From assembly GCA_964036045.1 (NCBI GenBank), contig OZ038382.1, positions 117,853,429-117,917,428 of the forward strand: DNA of 64,000 nucleotides, written 5' to 3'. Of the stretch, positions 1-9,065 are shown piece by piece (position 1 is the stretch's first letter; every line of letters begins with the position of its first letter). Under the pieces are notes generated by a model. The model saw nothing but the letters and a program-made list of their open reading frames with translations, did not search any database and was not told the origin of the DNA. The position numbers and the translations under genes were made by a program. This DNA is from Eutreptiella sp. 'Long Island Sound 2002' (taxonomy: Eukaryota; Euglenozoa; Euglenophyceae; Eutreptiales; Eutreptiaceae).

Positions 1-2
1 CC

Positions 3-1148
3 GCCCTCCCGGCCGTCCGCGCCCTGAACGGAGCGGGGGCCCCTACGTTGCTCCCGGCAATGCACCGGATCGTGAACGCCGTCCGGCCAGGGCTCATCAG
101 CCCAGAGGCGGCCCTCTACGGGCACTGGATGGAGTGGCGCGAGTCCAATCGGTCGGGCCGGCCCCTGTCCATGGGGGACGCCCTCCGGATGACGGGAGCG
201 GGGTCTGCCATGTCCCTCCACAGTAGCGCCCCAGCCCTGCTGCACGCCCTCAGGACGCGCTACCCCGGGGACGCGGCCCCGTACCTGAACCAGGCGCGGG
301 CCACGTACCCGGGGGGAGTGTCCGAGCTGGATGCGGCGCTCCACCTTCTACACCCGCTGGACGAGGACCTGGATGTGCGCGAGGTCACGGTGTTCGTGGA
401 AGGCGCGGACGAGGCGTCCGCCCGCCCCCGGCCGACCAACCCGGTGTATGACGGCACCGGGCCTACCCCCCCGTACGCCGTCGTCTACGAGGCGTTCCCC
501 AGGGAGCCCACTTGGTGCCCCGCCCTCCCACCGGCGACGCACGCGCCCCGCGGCTGGGCTAACCCAGACCTGTCCCCCCCCCTCTCCAGGACCAGGGGTG
601 CCCACCACAGGGGGCAGGTACTCTGGCAAGAGTGCCCTGGCACCCCCCTGCTCCTCCTCGTCGTCGCGACCCGCGGGGACCCGGGGCGGATCCTGGGGAT
701 CACCCCCACCCACCTCTATGGGGCCACACCCGTACCCCGCCCCCCCCTCCCGGCGCCCGCGGCGCGGGACGGAGTACACACCTTCCTGCGCACACAGGAG
801 GTCACCGCCGTTACGGGGGTCCATCTGGTGCGGCTGCCCCCGGCACCGCTCGACGACCCCCGGGGGCCCAAGGCCCTGAGCCCCGCCCCAGACTGGGAGC
901 TGTGGCGCGACGCGTGGGCCGCGTGGCTCCCCCGCCTCCCCTCCCAATGCCGGTGGATGGCCGCGGACCCCCGGCCGTGCGGGACTGACGCCACAGCCGG
1001 CCCCCCACCCCCTCCCCCCCCCCCCCCGCCGTGGGGCTGGGCCCCAGAAGCCGAGTGGGGCAAGGCCCCGTGCGACCGCCGAGGGGCTGGGCCCCAGAAG
1101 CAGTTCCAAGTGCGGTGCAGTGGTCCTCGGAGGCGGACCGTGCTGTGA
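3..1148 (+). CDS. Unrecognised ORF, open at the window edge (element A, ORF 1)
   Basis: The frame is open from base 3 with no stop, so the protein starts upstream of the window; the first ATG inside is at 60. It encodes about 380 residues ending at 1148. The first ~130 residues look globular, with ordinary composition and several acidic/hydrophobic stretches (VREVTVFVEGADE near residue 125). The rest is rich in Pro, Ala, Arg and Gly and contains a polyproline run encoded by the C tract at 1014-1027. I recognise no domain. The next ORF overlaps its 3' end in another frame. A real product is plausible because of the length and the balanced first half, but high GC favours chance ORFs. Confidence 0.4.
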   Translation, partial: ALPAVRALNGAGAPTLLPAMHRIVNAVRPGLISPEAALYGHWMEWRESNRSGRPLSMGDALRMTGAGSAMSLHSSAPALLHALRTRYPGDAAPYLNQARATYPGGVSELDAALHLLHPLDEDLDVREVTVFVEGADEASARPRPTNPVYDGTGPTPPYAVVYEAFPREPTWCPALPPATHAPRGWANPDLSPPLSRTRGAHHRGQVLWQECPGTPLLLLVVATRGDPGRILGITPTHLYGATPVPRPPLPAPAARDGVHTFLRTQEVTAVTGVHLVRLPPAPLDDPRGPKALSPAPDWELWRDAWAAWLPRLPSQCRWMAADPRPCGTDATAGPPPPPPPPPPWGWAPEAEWGKAPCDRRGAGPQKQFQVRCSGPRRRTVL

Positions 1149-1303
1149 CTACTCCGATGACTGCGCCGCTCCCGGGGGACCCAAATTTTCTACCTAGACG
1201 GGTCTGTCGCATTTTTCAAGTCGGGAAAGTCCAACCCAACCCAACCCAACCCCCCCCCCCCCCCCGCAGAGCACCACACGGCACTGCCCACGGCACGGCA
1301 CTG

Positions 1304-2692
1304 ATGCACCAGGAGGTAGTGGGAAGGGCGCGCCTGCCACCACGCATGCCTACCAGAGTAACAGTAATGGCAGACTCCGATGGGTCCCTCGGGCGGGACG
1401 ACCGCCACCACCGCCGGTCCCGCTCCCGCTCCCCCGTCTCCTCCCCAGAGTGGACGGGGGAGACCCTCGCGGAGCGCGAGGAGCGGAGGCTGGCGGAGGC
1501 GGCGGTGGTCGGACCGCCGCCGCCGGCCCGGGAACCTGGGCCAGCCGAGACGGCCGCCCCCGCCGCCCAAGCGGCCAGCCCCGCCGCCCCGCCCCGCCCT
1601 GACGCGCAGGAGGCGGAGACCGCGGCGAGCCACGCCGCGGCCCCGGCCGCGGCCCCCGGCACGCCGCCGGCAAGGGGGGCAGCCCCGGCGCAGGAGCCGG
1701 ACGCGTCGCCGAGGGCTGCCGCAGCCGCGCAGGAGAGCAAGCAGGGCGCAAGAGGGGTTGCGACGGACCCCGCACGGGCCGTGGGCGCCTCGCAGGCGGC
1801 CGCCGCGGCAGCAGAGAAGACCGAGGAGGATGTGCGAGAGTCTGCGACCGCGGCCACGGGCGCCTCGTCGGCGGCCGCCACGGCAGCGAAGGAGAGTGCG
1901 GAGGGCGCGAGAGGGGCTGCGGCCCCTGGCACGCCGCGCAAGCGGGGGAAGAACCCCGCACGGGCCGCGGACGCCTCGCCGGCGGCCGCCGCAGCAGCAG
2001 CAGTGGGCAGGGAGAGCGCGAAGTACCGCGCCCACGCCAACCCCGCCCTCACCCACACCAGCCCCCCCAAGCCGTACCCCCCCAAGCCCTTCCCCCCGGG
2101 GCGGGAGCGGCACGACCGCCCCCCGAAGCGCGAGCGCTCGCCGCCGGGCGTCACGCTGCCGCAACTGCAAAGGCAGCGGGACGCCCGGCGAGTGGTCCAG
2201 GAAGGGCGCAGCGGCGAGGGGGAGGGGAGCGGCGGACGGCGTGACAGGCAGGGGGCAGGGGAGGGGTCGGGGCACGGGAAGGGCGCGCGGGAGCGCGGGC
2301 AGGAGGCCCAGGTGCAGGGGACGGAGCGAGGGGTGGTGGGAGAGCGAGCGGGCCGGGGCGTGATGGACGAGAGGCGGGACCCGCGACTCGGGCAGGGGGT
2401 CAGGGAGGGGCCAGGGCAGGGGAAGGGTGGTCAGGGGCGCGGGAAGGGCACCCAGGCGCAGGGGGCTGGACAAGGGGGGATGGGAGAGCGAGCGGGCCGG
2501 GGTGTGGGGGACGAGAGGCGGGACCCGCGACACGGGCACGGGACCGGAAAGGGGCCCAAGGGTAAGGGCAAGGGCAAGGGCAAGGGCCCCAAGGGACAGG
2601 AGGGACGGGGCAAGGGAGCCCAGGGGGGAGGGCGGGGCGAGGGGAGGGGGCAGAGGGCGGAGCACCCCCGCAGCCGGAAGTGCAGCCGGTGA
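1304..2692 (+). CDS. Low-complexity Arg/Ser, Ala and Gly/Arg/Lys-rich ORF (element A, ORF 2)
   Basis: The start is placed at the ATG at 1304; the frame is open further upstream, to about 1031, overlapping ORF 1. The ~462 codons fall into blocks: a short RS stretch (RRSRSRSRSP-like, near residue 35), an Ala-rich section with repeated modules of the form GASxAAAxAAxE, a Pro/Lys section, and a Gly/Arg/Lys tail with two imperfect repeats sharing GERAGRGV and DERRDPR. Such basic, disordered composition is typical of nucleic-acid-binding retroelement proteins, but no family is recognised. The minus strand is also open over the same interval, as expected from GC bias, so coding is inferred from modular repeats and position between two other plus-strand ORFs. 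Confidence 0.4.
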   Translation: MHQEVVGRARLPPRMPTRVTVMADSDGSLGRDDRHHRRSRSRSPVSSPEWTGETLAEREERRLAEAAVVGPPPPAREPGPAETAAPAAQAASPAAPPRPDAQEAETAASHAAAPAAAPGTPPARGAAPAQEPDASPRAAAAAQESKQGARGVATDPARAVGASQAAAAAAEKTEEDVRESATAATGASSAAATAAKESAEGARGAAAPGTPRKRGKNPARAADASPAAAAAAAVGRESAKYRAHANPALTHTSPPKPYPPKPFPPGRERHDRPPKRERSPPGVTLPQLQRQRDARRVVQEGRSGEGEGSGGRRDRQGAGEGSGHGKGARERGQEAQVQGTERGVVGERAGRGVMDERRDPRLGQGVREGPGQGKGGQGRGKGTQAQGAGQGGMGERAGRGVGDERRDPRHGHGTGKGPKGKGKGKGKGPKGQEGRGKGAQGGGRGEGRGQRAEHPRSRKCSR

Positions 2693-3387
2693 GGTGCATC
2701 CCCCCCGGCATCCAACAGATGCCGGCGCACCACACCTACCACCACCACCACCACCACCACCACCACCTCTACAACATCGACCCTGACGCCGGCGAGCTCA
2801 TCCCCCCCCAACCCCCACGACACCAGCACCAGCAAGCCCCCCCCGCGCCGAGGGCGGAGCCGGCGCGGATGGCCTCGGCGGAGGGGGGACGGGGCGTGGC
2901 ATCGGCGCCGCAGGTGCAGGAGCAGCGAGGGGGGCCGGCACAGGGGGCGGAGGAGAGCCGGCCGTGGAACGTGGACTGGGGCGCAGTCCCGGACCCGCTG
3001 GGGGGGGAGACCCTCCCCCTGGTGGGGGAAGTGTACGGGTGGTTGTGCTGGGCCAACCAGGGGACCTCCAGGAGGTCGCGGAACCGGCCCTTCGATGCCG
3101 TGCTCCTCCGGAGGGACGGAGGAAACCGAGAGGCACCCCCGGGGGGGTGGGCGGCCCAAGAGGACCACGAGAGGGTCCTCAGGTCAGTGATCCGGGCGGC
3201 GTGGCCCGACAGGGAGCCGACGTGGCCGGCCTTCCTGGAGGGGGGAGCGGTGCTCCGCATCACGGATGCGGACGCCAACAACTGGCTCCCCCGGGCTTTG
3301 CGTAGCGCCCTCGCCCACTGGCGCTACCGCCGGCACAACCCGCCGCCGCCGCAGCCCCAGCCCCCACACAAGCGGCGGCGCAAGTGA
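2680..3387 (+). CDS. His/Pro-rich ORF with basic C-terminus (element A, ORF 3)
   Basis: 235 codons, overlapping the end of ORF 2 by 13 bases in another frame. The N-terminal third has a run of nine His (codons near 2737-2763) followed by Pro/Gln-rich sequence. Residues ~90-210 look globular, with many Trp (GWLCWANQG, RAAWPDREPTWPAFLEGG), and the protein ends in PPHKRRRK. The order 'proline-rich, then a Trp-rich ~100-residue domain, then a KRRR-type tail' is shared with the last ORF of element B (ending 24009) and of element C (ending 58566). Similarity to those two is architectural; I cannot claim alignment without a search. Possible roles such as nuclear import or nucleic-acid binding are inference. 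Confidence 0.45.
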   Translation: MQPVRCIPPGIQQMPAHHTYHHHHHHHHHLYNIDPDAGELIPPQPPRHQHQQAPPAPRAEPARMASAEGGRGVASAPQVQEQRGGPAQGAEESRPWNVDWGAVPDPLGGETLPLVGEVYGWLCWANQGTSRRSRNRPFDAVLLRRDGGNREAPPGGWAAQEDHERVLRSVIRAAWPDREPTWPAFLEGGAVLRITDADANNWLPRALRSALAHWRYRRHNPPPPQPQPPHKRRRK

Positions 3388-3519
3388 AGGCCCAGACGGC
3401 GGGCGCGGGAGGGGGGGAAGGGCCCCCTGACCCACGCCCCCCCCACGGTATGGCACGACGTGTGGGGACGCGCCGCCACCCACGGAAGGGAGTGCGGGGG
3501 CGCCAAGCGCGGAGAGGAA

Positions 3520-5525
3520 CCGGCTGCCCCGCAACCTGCTAACCACTGACCGCTAACCATCAACCACCCCCGGCCGGCCGGCGCCGCGCGGCAACGGCCG
3601 GGGAGGTGAGGGCCCCGGCGAGGGCCTGCGCGGGCATCCAGCTCTCGATAGGGGGGGCGGGTGACGGGCGCGACCCCCTGGCCGATGGCTGGCCCCCGGG
3701 ACCAGGGCCGCCATGCCGCCCCCGCCCCCCCCCCCCCACGGCCGACGAGAGGCATCACCAGGGGGCTAAAGGGCCCCCCCCAACCCAGCCCCCCGCACAG
3801 ACCCGGGGGCGGGCGGGGGGCGGCCCCCCCACCCCCCCCCCCCCCCCCCGCACCCACCGCAGCAGGGGCGCCACAGGCGCGGCCCTCCGCCCCCCCAGGG
3901 CCGGGGGGGCGCCCCCCCCTCAAGGGGAACGGCGACTGGGCCTGCTCCCGCGAACCCACACCGGCGTGCCGGGGCAACGCGCACGACGGAGCAGGAAGGA
4001 GGCCGCACCCCACATGACCCTCCCGTGACCACAGCCCGCCCCGAGGCCATCTTGACGGAGGGAGGGTGTCAAGTCAGATGGGGCCCCCAGGGGGGCGGTC
4101 CACGGGCCGCCCCTCACCCCCCCCACCACGGGGCGGCACTTCAGCCCCGACCGCAAGCGCGCGCCGGAAGGGAGCGCACCGGCGACGCGGAGAGAGCCAG
4201 GAAGGGTTACCACAGGCCGCCGCCTGGAACGAGAGCAGGGAGGCCGCGGCGCGACACCCCCCCCCCCCCCCCCCGCCCCCCCACCGGCCCGCCGGCCGCA
4301 GGGGCCCCGGCCCCCACCCCCCGAGGCTGAGGGGACGGACCCCCCCGCCCGGGAGGGGAGCCGGGGAGTGACCCGCCCCGACGCCCCAGCCGCCGGCTCC
4401 AACGGGGGCCGCGAGGAGCATGTGGGCCCACGCCTGCGCACCGGGACGCCGCGCGGATCGTGCCCAGAGAAGCCGGGTGGGCGCGAACCGGAATGGTATG
4501 GGTGGCCACGCCCCCCATGGACAGCACGACGCCAAGGGACGCCCGCTTTGTAGCCTACCCGGGGAAAGCGGCCCCGCAACCCGCTAACCACTGACCGCTA
4601 ACCCTCACGACCACCCCCGGCCGGCCAGCGCCGCGCGGCAACGGCCGGGAGATGAGGGGCCCCAGGGAGGGACTGCGTGGGGATCTGGCACTCGGTAGAG
4701 GGGGGCGGGGGAAGGGCGCGACCCCCCTGGCCGATGGCTGGCCCCCGGGGCTGGGACCGCCAAGCCGCCCTCCCCCCCCCCCCTTTCTGGCGGACAGGGG
4801 GCATCACCAGGGATCCGAAGGACCCCCCCCACTCCCCCCCCCCCCCCCCTCCCACACAGGCCCGAGAGCGAGCGGGGTGGCGCCCCCCCCCCCCCCCCCC
4901 CCCGCACCCACCCCAGCTGGGGAGCCACAGGCGCGGCCCTCCGCCCCCCCAGGGCCGGGGGGGCGCCCCCACCCACAGGAGGAACGGCGACGCGGTAAGG
5001 GCAGCGGCGGCTGGACCTGCCCCCACGAACCCACACCGGCGTGCCGGAGCAACGCGCACAACGGAATACGAAGGAGGCCGCGCCCCACATGACCCTCCCG
5101 TGACCACAGCCCACTCCGAGGGGACAGAGGGGGGGTTTGCAGGTCAGCCGGGGCCCCCAGGGGAGCGGTCCACGGGCCGCCCCTCACCCCCCCCCGCCCC
5201 GGGGCGGCACTTCAGCCCCGACCGCACGCGCGCGCCGGAGGGGAGGGCCAGAAAGGAGTACCGCAGGCCGCCGCCCGGAACGAGAGCGGGGAGGCCGCAG
5301 CGCGACACCCCCCCCGAGGCAAGGGGAATGGACCCCCCCCACCCGAGAGGGGGGCCGGAGTGCGACCCGCCCCCCCGCTCCGGCCGACGGCCCACACGGG
5401 GGCCCACGCCTGCGCACCGGGACGCCGCACAGATCGTACCCGGAGAGGCTGGGTGAACACGAACCGGAGTGGTATGGGGCACCACGCCCCCCATGGACAG
5501 CGCAACGCCAGTGACGCCCGCTTTG
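3520..5525 (+). repeat. Two-copy tandem repeat, unit about 1.05 kb
   Basis: Two adjacent copies share a series of landmarks in the same order. ACTGACCGCTAACC is at about 3542 and 4589, GCCGATGGCTGGCCCCCGGG at about 3682 and 4732, GTGCCGG.GCAACGCGCAC at about 3966 and 5042, and CACGCCCCCCATGGACAGC near 4509 and 5489. Long C runs vary in length between the copies. Short ORFs inside are not coherent between copies. This lies in the presumed 3' untranslated part of element A. Confidence 0.7.
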
Positions 5526-5800
5526 TTGCCTGCCCAGGGAAGGCAGAGGGACGGAAAGAGGCAGAGCGACCCCCCGCCCTACAGTCAGTCGGCGACCTGG
5601 TGGTGCTACTGCCCGCCTCTTACCCCTGTGCACGTCAGTCGGCGATCCAACGCACCCCACCCAGCCCCCTCCCCTGTCCCGACCCCGTGCGCGTGGACTG
5701 AGGCCTCCCGGCACGCGCAACACGCTTCACGGCGCACAGCCCCACCCACAGGACAGGACTCATAGCCGACGACACCCCTCAGTGGCGTAAGAGACTCCCG

Positions 5801-5855
5801 CGGCCCAGTAGTGAGAGCGTCGGTCTTCAGACGTCCAGTGCGGGGGTTCGATCCC
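5801..5855 (+). promoter_or_regulatory. tRNA-like head with Pol III A and B boxes
   Basis: An A-box-like CGGCCCAGTAG (5801-5811) is followed by a perfect B box GGTTCGATCCC (5845-5855), with a possible 5-bp anticodon-type stem between them. No full cloverleaf with a paired acceptor stem can be drawn, so this is a SINE-like head or decayed tRNA copy, not a functional tRNA. Downstream, a motif GTGGGAACCACCC.CCCCT occurs at about 5907 and again, slightly changed, at about 6010. Confidence 0.45.
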
Positions 5856-6092
5856 GGGCGTTGGTGCTCCTGGGATCCCTGCACGTAGAGCTCTCTAGTT
5901 GGCGACGTGGGAACCACCCCCCCCTCCAGCAACTCGCGCCACCACCGATACCGGTGGATCGGGTGGAGGTCTCGTTCGTTTTACCCCCCACCCACGAAAA
6001 ACAAAAGACATGGGAACCACCCACCCCTGCAGCAGTGCGCACCGTCACCTGTACTCAAACAGGTCGATGGGAGGCCTCGCCCGGTATTCGAA

Positions 6093-6118
6093 GGGATCGG
6101 TGGGAGACCACCGATCCC
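6093..6118 (+). other. Perfect 11-bp hairpin with GAGA loop
   Basis: Bases 6093-6103 and 6108-6118 are exact reverse complements, closing on the loop GAGA, a GNRA-type tetraloop. It is followed at once by GGTTCGAACC (6121-6130), which resembles a B box or T-arm. It may be part of a degenerate tRNA-like structure. No function is assigned. Confidence 0.55.
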
Positions 6119-6130
6119 GGGGTTCGAACC

Positions 6131-7414
6131 AGCTCCTTCACGGCGTGCGCCTGGTGCGCTACCTCCGGGGTGGCTGCCTTCTGAGATACACCGGCACCCG
6201 GGTCACAGAACAAACGCGCCCGCAACCCCCTCCCCCTGTACCAAGAGTAAGCCCGCGGTAGGGCTGCCCAGCTGGGCCATGAACCGGGACATTGGAGCGC
6301 CACTCCAGCCACGGTCACCCCAACCCCCCCACGCATCCCGCAGGGCGAAGCTCCGTGCGCATCAGGCACGTCATGAGAATCCGGCGGGCCGGCGCCAGGA
6401 CACCAAGACGACACCTCTCTCCCCCCCCGCGAGAACGGAGCGGGGCCCCCACAACCGCACGCCCGCAACGCAGACCCCGACAGCCCACCTAGTGGACGGG
6501 CAGAGGAGGGAAGGGGGACGCCCCACGCCCCACGCAATGGACGAAGGCACCCCCCCGGGGACGCCCAGCCGCCGCCCCCGCAACCCCAAGCCAAGTAGGG
6601 GGGAACCGGGACCGGACCGCCCCCCCCCCCAAGCACGCCAGACGGAGCACGGGACCGGGGCAGGACACGCGGAGGGGCACGGACCACATGGAACGGCCCT
6701 ACCAGCGCCCAGTGCCGGGACCACGCGAGATGCGCGCGCCACACCACCCAGCGGGGAGCGGACACCGCGAGAGCGCGAGCGCACACACACGAAAAGGACA
6801 CGCGGGGACCACCAGAAGGGCAACCGGACCGAGCGCGCGGAACGCACAGACCACATGGAATGGCGTACCAGCGAGCGAGGATAAGGGACACCCGGACGGG
6901 ACGGCCCGCCACACGCAACGCGGGATACGCGGGGCGGGAAGGGGGAAGAAGGGGACACACAACACCAGGTACCGGCCCGAACCCCCCCGAACCGGCCGCG
7001 AGCGCCGCGCACACACAGACGGGACACTGCACCCGCCAAGGCAGTAGTGGCGCACAGCGCCACGCCCCAACCCCTAGGCTAGGCAGCCACCGCGCCAGCC
7101 CAAGGGGGTCCCACTGGCGACAAGCCAGTAGCACGGGCCCGGCGGCGCTGGTGCCCCGGGCGACCACGCATTAGGGGGGCGACGCAGTGGGTAAGCGCCC
7201 GCGGCCACGGCTGCGAATTGATGCACTGACCGGGGAGTGGCGAAACGGGGACGCCGGGGAAGGACGGGGCTCCGAGCTCTGTGAACCCGGGGGACTCCGC
7301 CACCAGGCAGGAGGTGCGTCTTGGAGGGCTCCCCACTAGGACCCGGTGGGGAGGATATCACCTGGCCCGACCAGGTGGCCCCCCGGGGCCGAAAGGCGTC
7401 TAGTACCTGCAAAA
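6131..7414 (+). other. Gene-poor 3' region of element A
   Basis: GC-rich sequence without a coding sequence I can support. Long open frames exist on both strands, but they overlap each other and show no domain. A tRNA A-box-like GACGCAGTGGGTAAGCGC at about 7177-7194 has no convincing B box at the right distance. Confidence 0.4.
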
Positions 7415-7435
7415 TCAAACCTCAAACCTCAAACC
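7415..7435 (+). repeat. 3' tail of element A: three TCAAACC repeats
   Basis: Three consecutive TCAAACC heptamers end exactly where element D pol sequence begins. A short simple-repeat tail at the 3' junction is what target-primed insertion of a non-LTR element or SINE leaves. It gives the orientation (A on the plus strand) and the insertion point in D. Confidence 0.65.
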
Positions 7436-7466
7436 ATGTTGGTGGGTCCGACCCAACCGGACCATC

Positions 7467-9062
7467 TTATTGGTCCGCGATGTGATCCATGACCCTCGCC
7501 ACGAACTCATCCTTCTCGTACTTGCCGGTGACCAACATCTTGCCATCCCACCAATGCGGAGATGTGACCATGGCCCGCCTCTTCTTGGCTGCCACACGGT
7601 CATGCATCCCCATCCGCATGTAGTTGACGACGTCGTCGATCTCGGCGTGGGACAGGACGTGAATGCCATCGATTGGCTGATCCCTCCCCTCCTTGGGCTC
7701 AAACATGACCTTCATGGGCACCGCCTCCACCCTACGGATGAATGTTTCATCACCCGTGGGCTGGGCTTGCGCCCCATCCACCAGGAAAGCCTTGGTACCC
7801 CACGCTTGACCCGGGGAGGGCATTGATACACCCTTGGCGTTGATGAACAACTCCTCCTCTGGCCTGAATGACATCTCGTTCAGGATGATGGAGTCCAGCG
7901 TCGACTTGAGACCCTCCAGCGGACATGGGGTGGATCCTATGCCGGTTATGACCAGGACCCCCTTCGCCCTATCCGCGATGATCTTCTCCACCGTACGTCT
8001 GGTATTGTCCAGGGAGCCATGCCAATACATGGGTCCCCACTCCTTCAAACCCCAATGCCTGTGCCAGGCTGAGTCTCCTCGATGCCAATGCCTCCTACAC
8101 TTCCGCAGAAGCGGGGCATCCTGGGAAGCGAAGACGTCCGTCTCGGGCGCTTCGGCTCCCAGCGTCTGGATCAACCTGTCGTACACCTGCGGCGCCATTC
8201 CATACTCCTTGAGCTGAACTCCGCGGTCTCCTCTGGACTTGGCACCCACAGCTTGCACCGCTCGGACGATCCGATCCTCTTCCTCAGCATTCCATTGGGA
8301 TGATCCGCATGCATAGTCCGTGGACAGCCATTTGAGGCATTCATCATCCTCCCGGACCAGCGTTGCACGATGGGGAAGGGCTCCAATGGCATTTGCCAAC
8401 ATGAAGTCATACCCCATGATCATATCCCAATCTGTAATGTCGGCCACATAGAAGTTCCCGGATAGAGTGCTTCTCTTCGCCTGATCAGGGCGGTTCAAGC
8501 GCTCATGTTCCCAGAATTCCATACTGATAGTGGCCTCATGGGTGCCACCACCCATAATCTCTCCGTTGGCGACCTTCAGGCGCACCGGTCTCCGGCTGGG
8601 CTGCAGGACTTCCTCCCTGAACAACCCTCTCCGGACGAGGCTCACCTGGGCACCCGTATCCACTAACACATCCACCACCTTCTCCTCTCGTCCGCACCGT
8701 ACTCGCACTTTCAAGTGCAGCTGCCGCTCGTCGCCATGAGGTGTATGGACGACTCTCACCGCATGCAACTCTAGCACGTCCGGGTGCATCAGGACTTCAA
8801 GGGTATGGTCACGGATGGTGTAGATCTTGGGTTGGTCCTGTCCGTCCACGGGGCTCTCCGTGGTCGCTCCTTCCTCCTTGCCATGTCCCGTACTCACGTG
8901 TACTTCCCTTGGCAGGGCGCTCCAGGGGTTGGGAGTGGCGAAACTCAGTGGTTTTGGCTCTTCTGGAGCCTTCTTCGGCACCCGATGTGCCTTCGCTTTC
9001 TCTCGGATTCCACTGATTTTCCGAGGAGAGACCTCCGAGGACCCACTCCCGTGTGGGCTTAT
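7467..9062 (-). CDS. Element D pro region: aspartic protease plus methyltransferase-like segment
   Basis: In the same frame as gag and separated from it only by the TAG at 9063-9065; probably made as a Gag-Pro(-Pol) fusion by read-through. The retropepsin active site DTGA (Asp codon at 8658-8660) sits in LVDTGAQVSLVRRGLF and is intact. About 160 residues later comes a segment (about 8150-7870) with DVFAS, GDSAW and VEKIIADRAKGVLVI. That pattern recalls the DAM-methylase-like segment of some algal Ty3 and DIRS pol proteins, but the usual NPPF is replaced by YWHGS. The ORF ends at a TAA (7467-7469) where copy E has TAT, so this stop is probably a late mutation. The truncation at 7436 is caused by element A. 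Confidence 0.8.
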   Translation of the reverse strand: MSPHGSGSSEVSPRKISGIREKAKAHRVPKKAPEEPKPLSFATPNPWSALPREVHVSTGHGKEEGATTESPVDGQDQPKIYTIRDHTLEVLMHPDVLELHAVRVVHTPHGDERQLHLKVRVRCGREEKVVDVLVDTGAQVSLVRRGLFREEVLQPSRRPVRLKVANGEIMGGGTHEATISMEFWEHERLNRPDQAKRSTLSGNFYVADITDWDMIMGYDFMLANAIGALPHRATLVREDDECLKWLSTDYACGSSQWNAEEEDRIVRAVQAVGAKSRGDRGVQLKEYGMAPQVYDRLIQTLGAEAPETDVFASQDAPLLRKCRRHWHRGDSAWHRHWGLKEWGPMYWHGSLDNTRRTVEKIIADRAKGVLVITGIGSTPCPLEGLKSTLDSIILNEMSFRPEEELFINAKGVSMPSPGQAWGTKAFLVDGAQAQPTGDETFIRRVEAVPMKVMFEPKEGRDQPIDGIHVLSHAEIDDVVNYMRMGMHDRVAAKKRRAMVTSPHWWDGKMLVTGKYEKDEFVARVMDHIADQ

Positions 9063-9065
9063 CTA
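9063..9065 (-). promoter_or_regulatory. In-frame amber codon between gag and pro (candidate read-through site)
   Basis: Gag ends ...SHV-TAG-ATA-AGC, and the same frame continues without another stop for 1593 bases through the protease. The same HV-TAG junction occurs in E at 49146-49148. Gag-stop-pol in one frame is the arrangement used by read-through retroviruses and some LTR elements. Read-through itself is inference. Confidence 0.55.

Larger units (their letters stand above)
1..7435 (+). mobile_element. Element A: GC-rich retroelement-like unit, 3' portion
   Basis: Very GC-rich stretch with long C runs on the plus strand (14 at 1014-1027, 16 at 1250-1265, 18 at 4257-4274, 21 at 4883-4903). 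It holds three consecutive plus-strand ORFs, then about 4 kb without a supported gene, and ends in a short TCAAACC repeat that abuts the pol of element D. The right border is firm: sequence from 7436 leftward on the minus strand matches the second copy of that pol (E, near 50765) and the match stops there. The left end lies outside the window. The ORF arrangement (low-complexity basic and proline-rich ORFs, then a long C-rich 3' region) resembles the 3' half of element B, so a non-LTR retrotransposon is the likeliest class. No RT is visible in this part, so that is inference. Confidence 0.6.

Noticed and set aside
1190-2665. A 491-codon minus-strand ORF opposite element A ORF 2
   Set aside because: A mirror frame created by high GC; it is Leu/Arg/Pro-biased with no structure, while the plus strand has modular repeats.
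6055-7167. A 370-codon minus-strand ORF and the overlapping plus-strand 5907-6884 ORF
   Set aside because: Both strands are open at once in GC-rich DNA; neither shows a domain or agreement with another copy.
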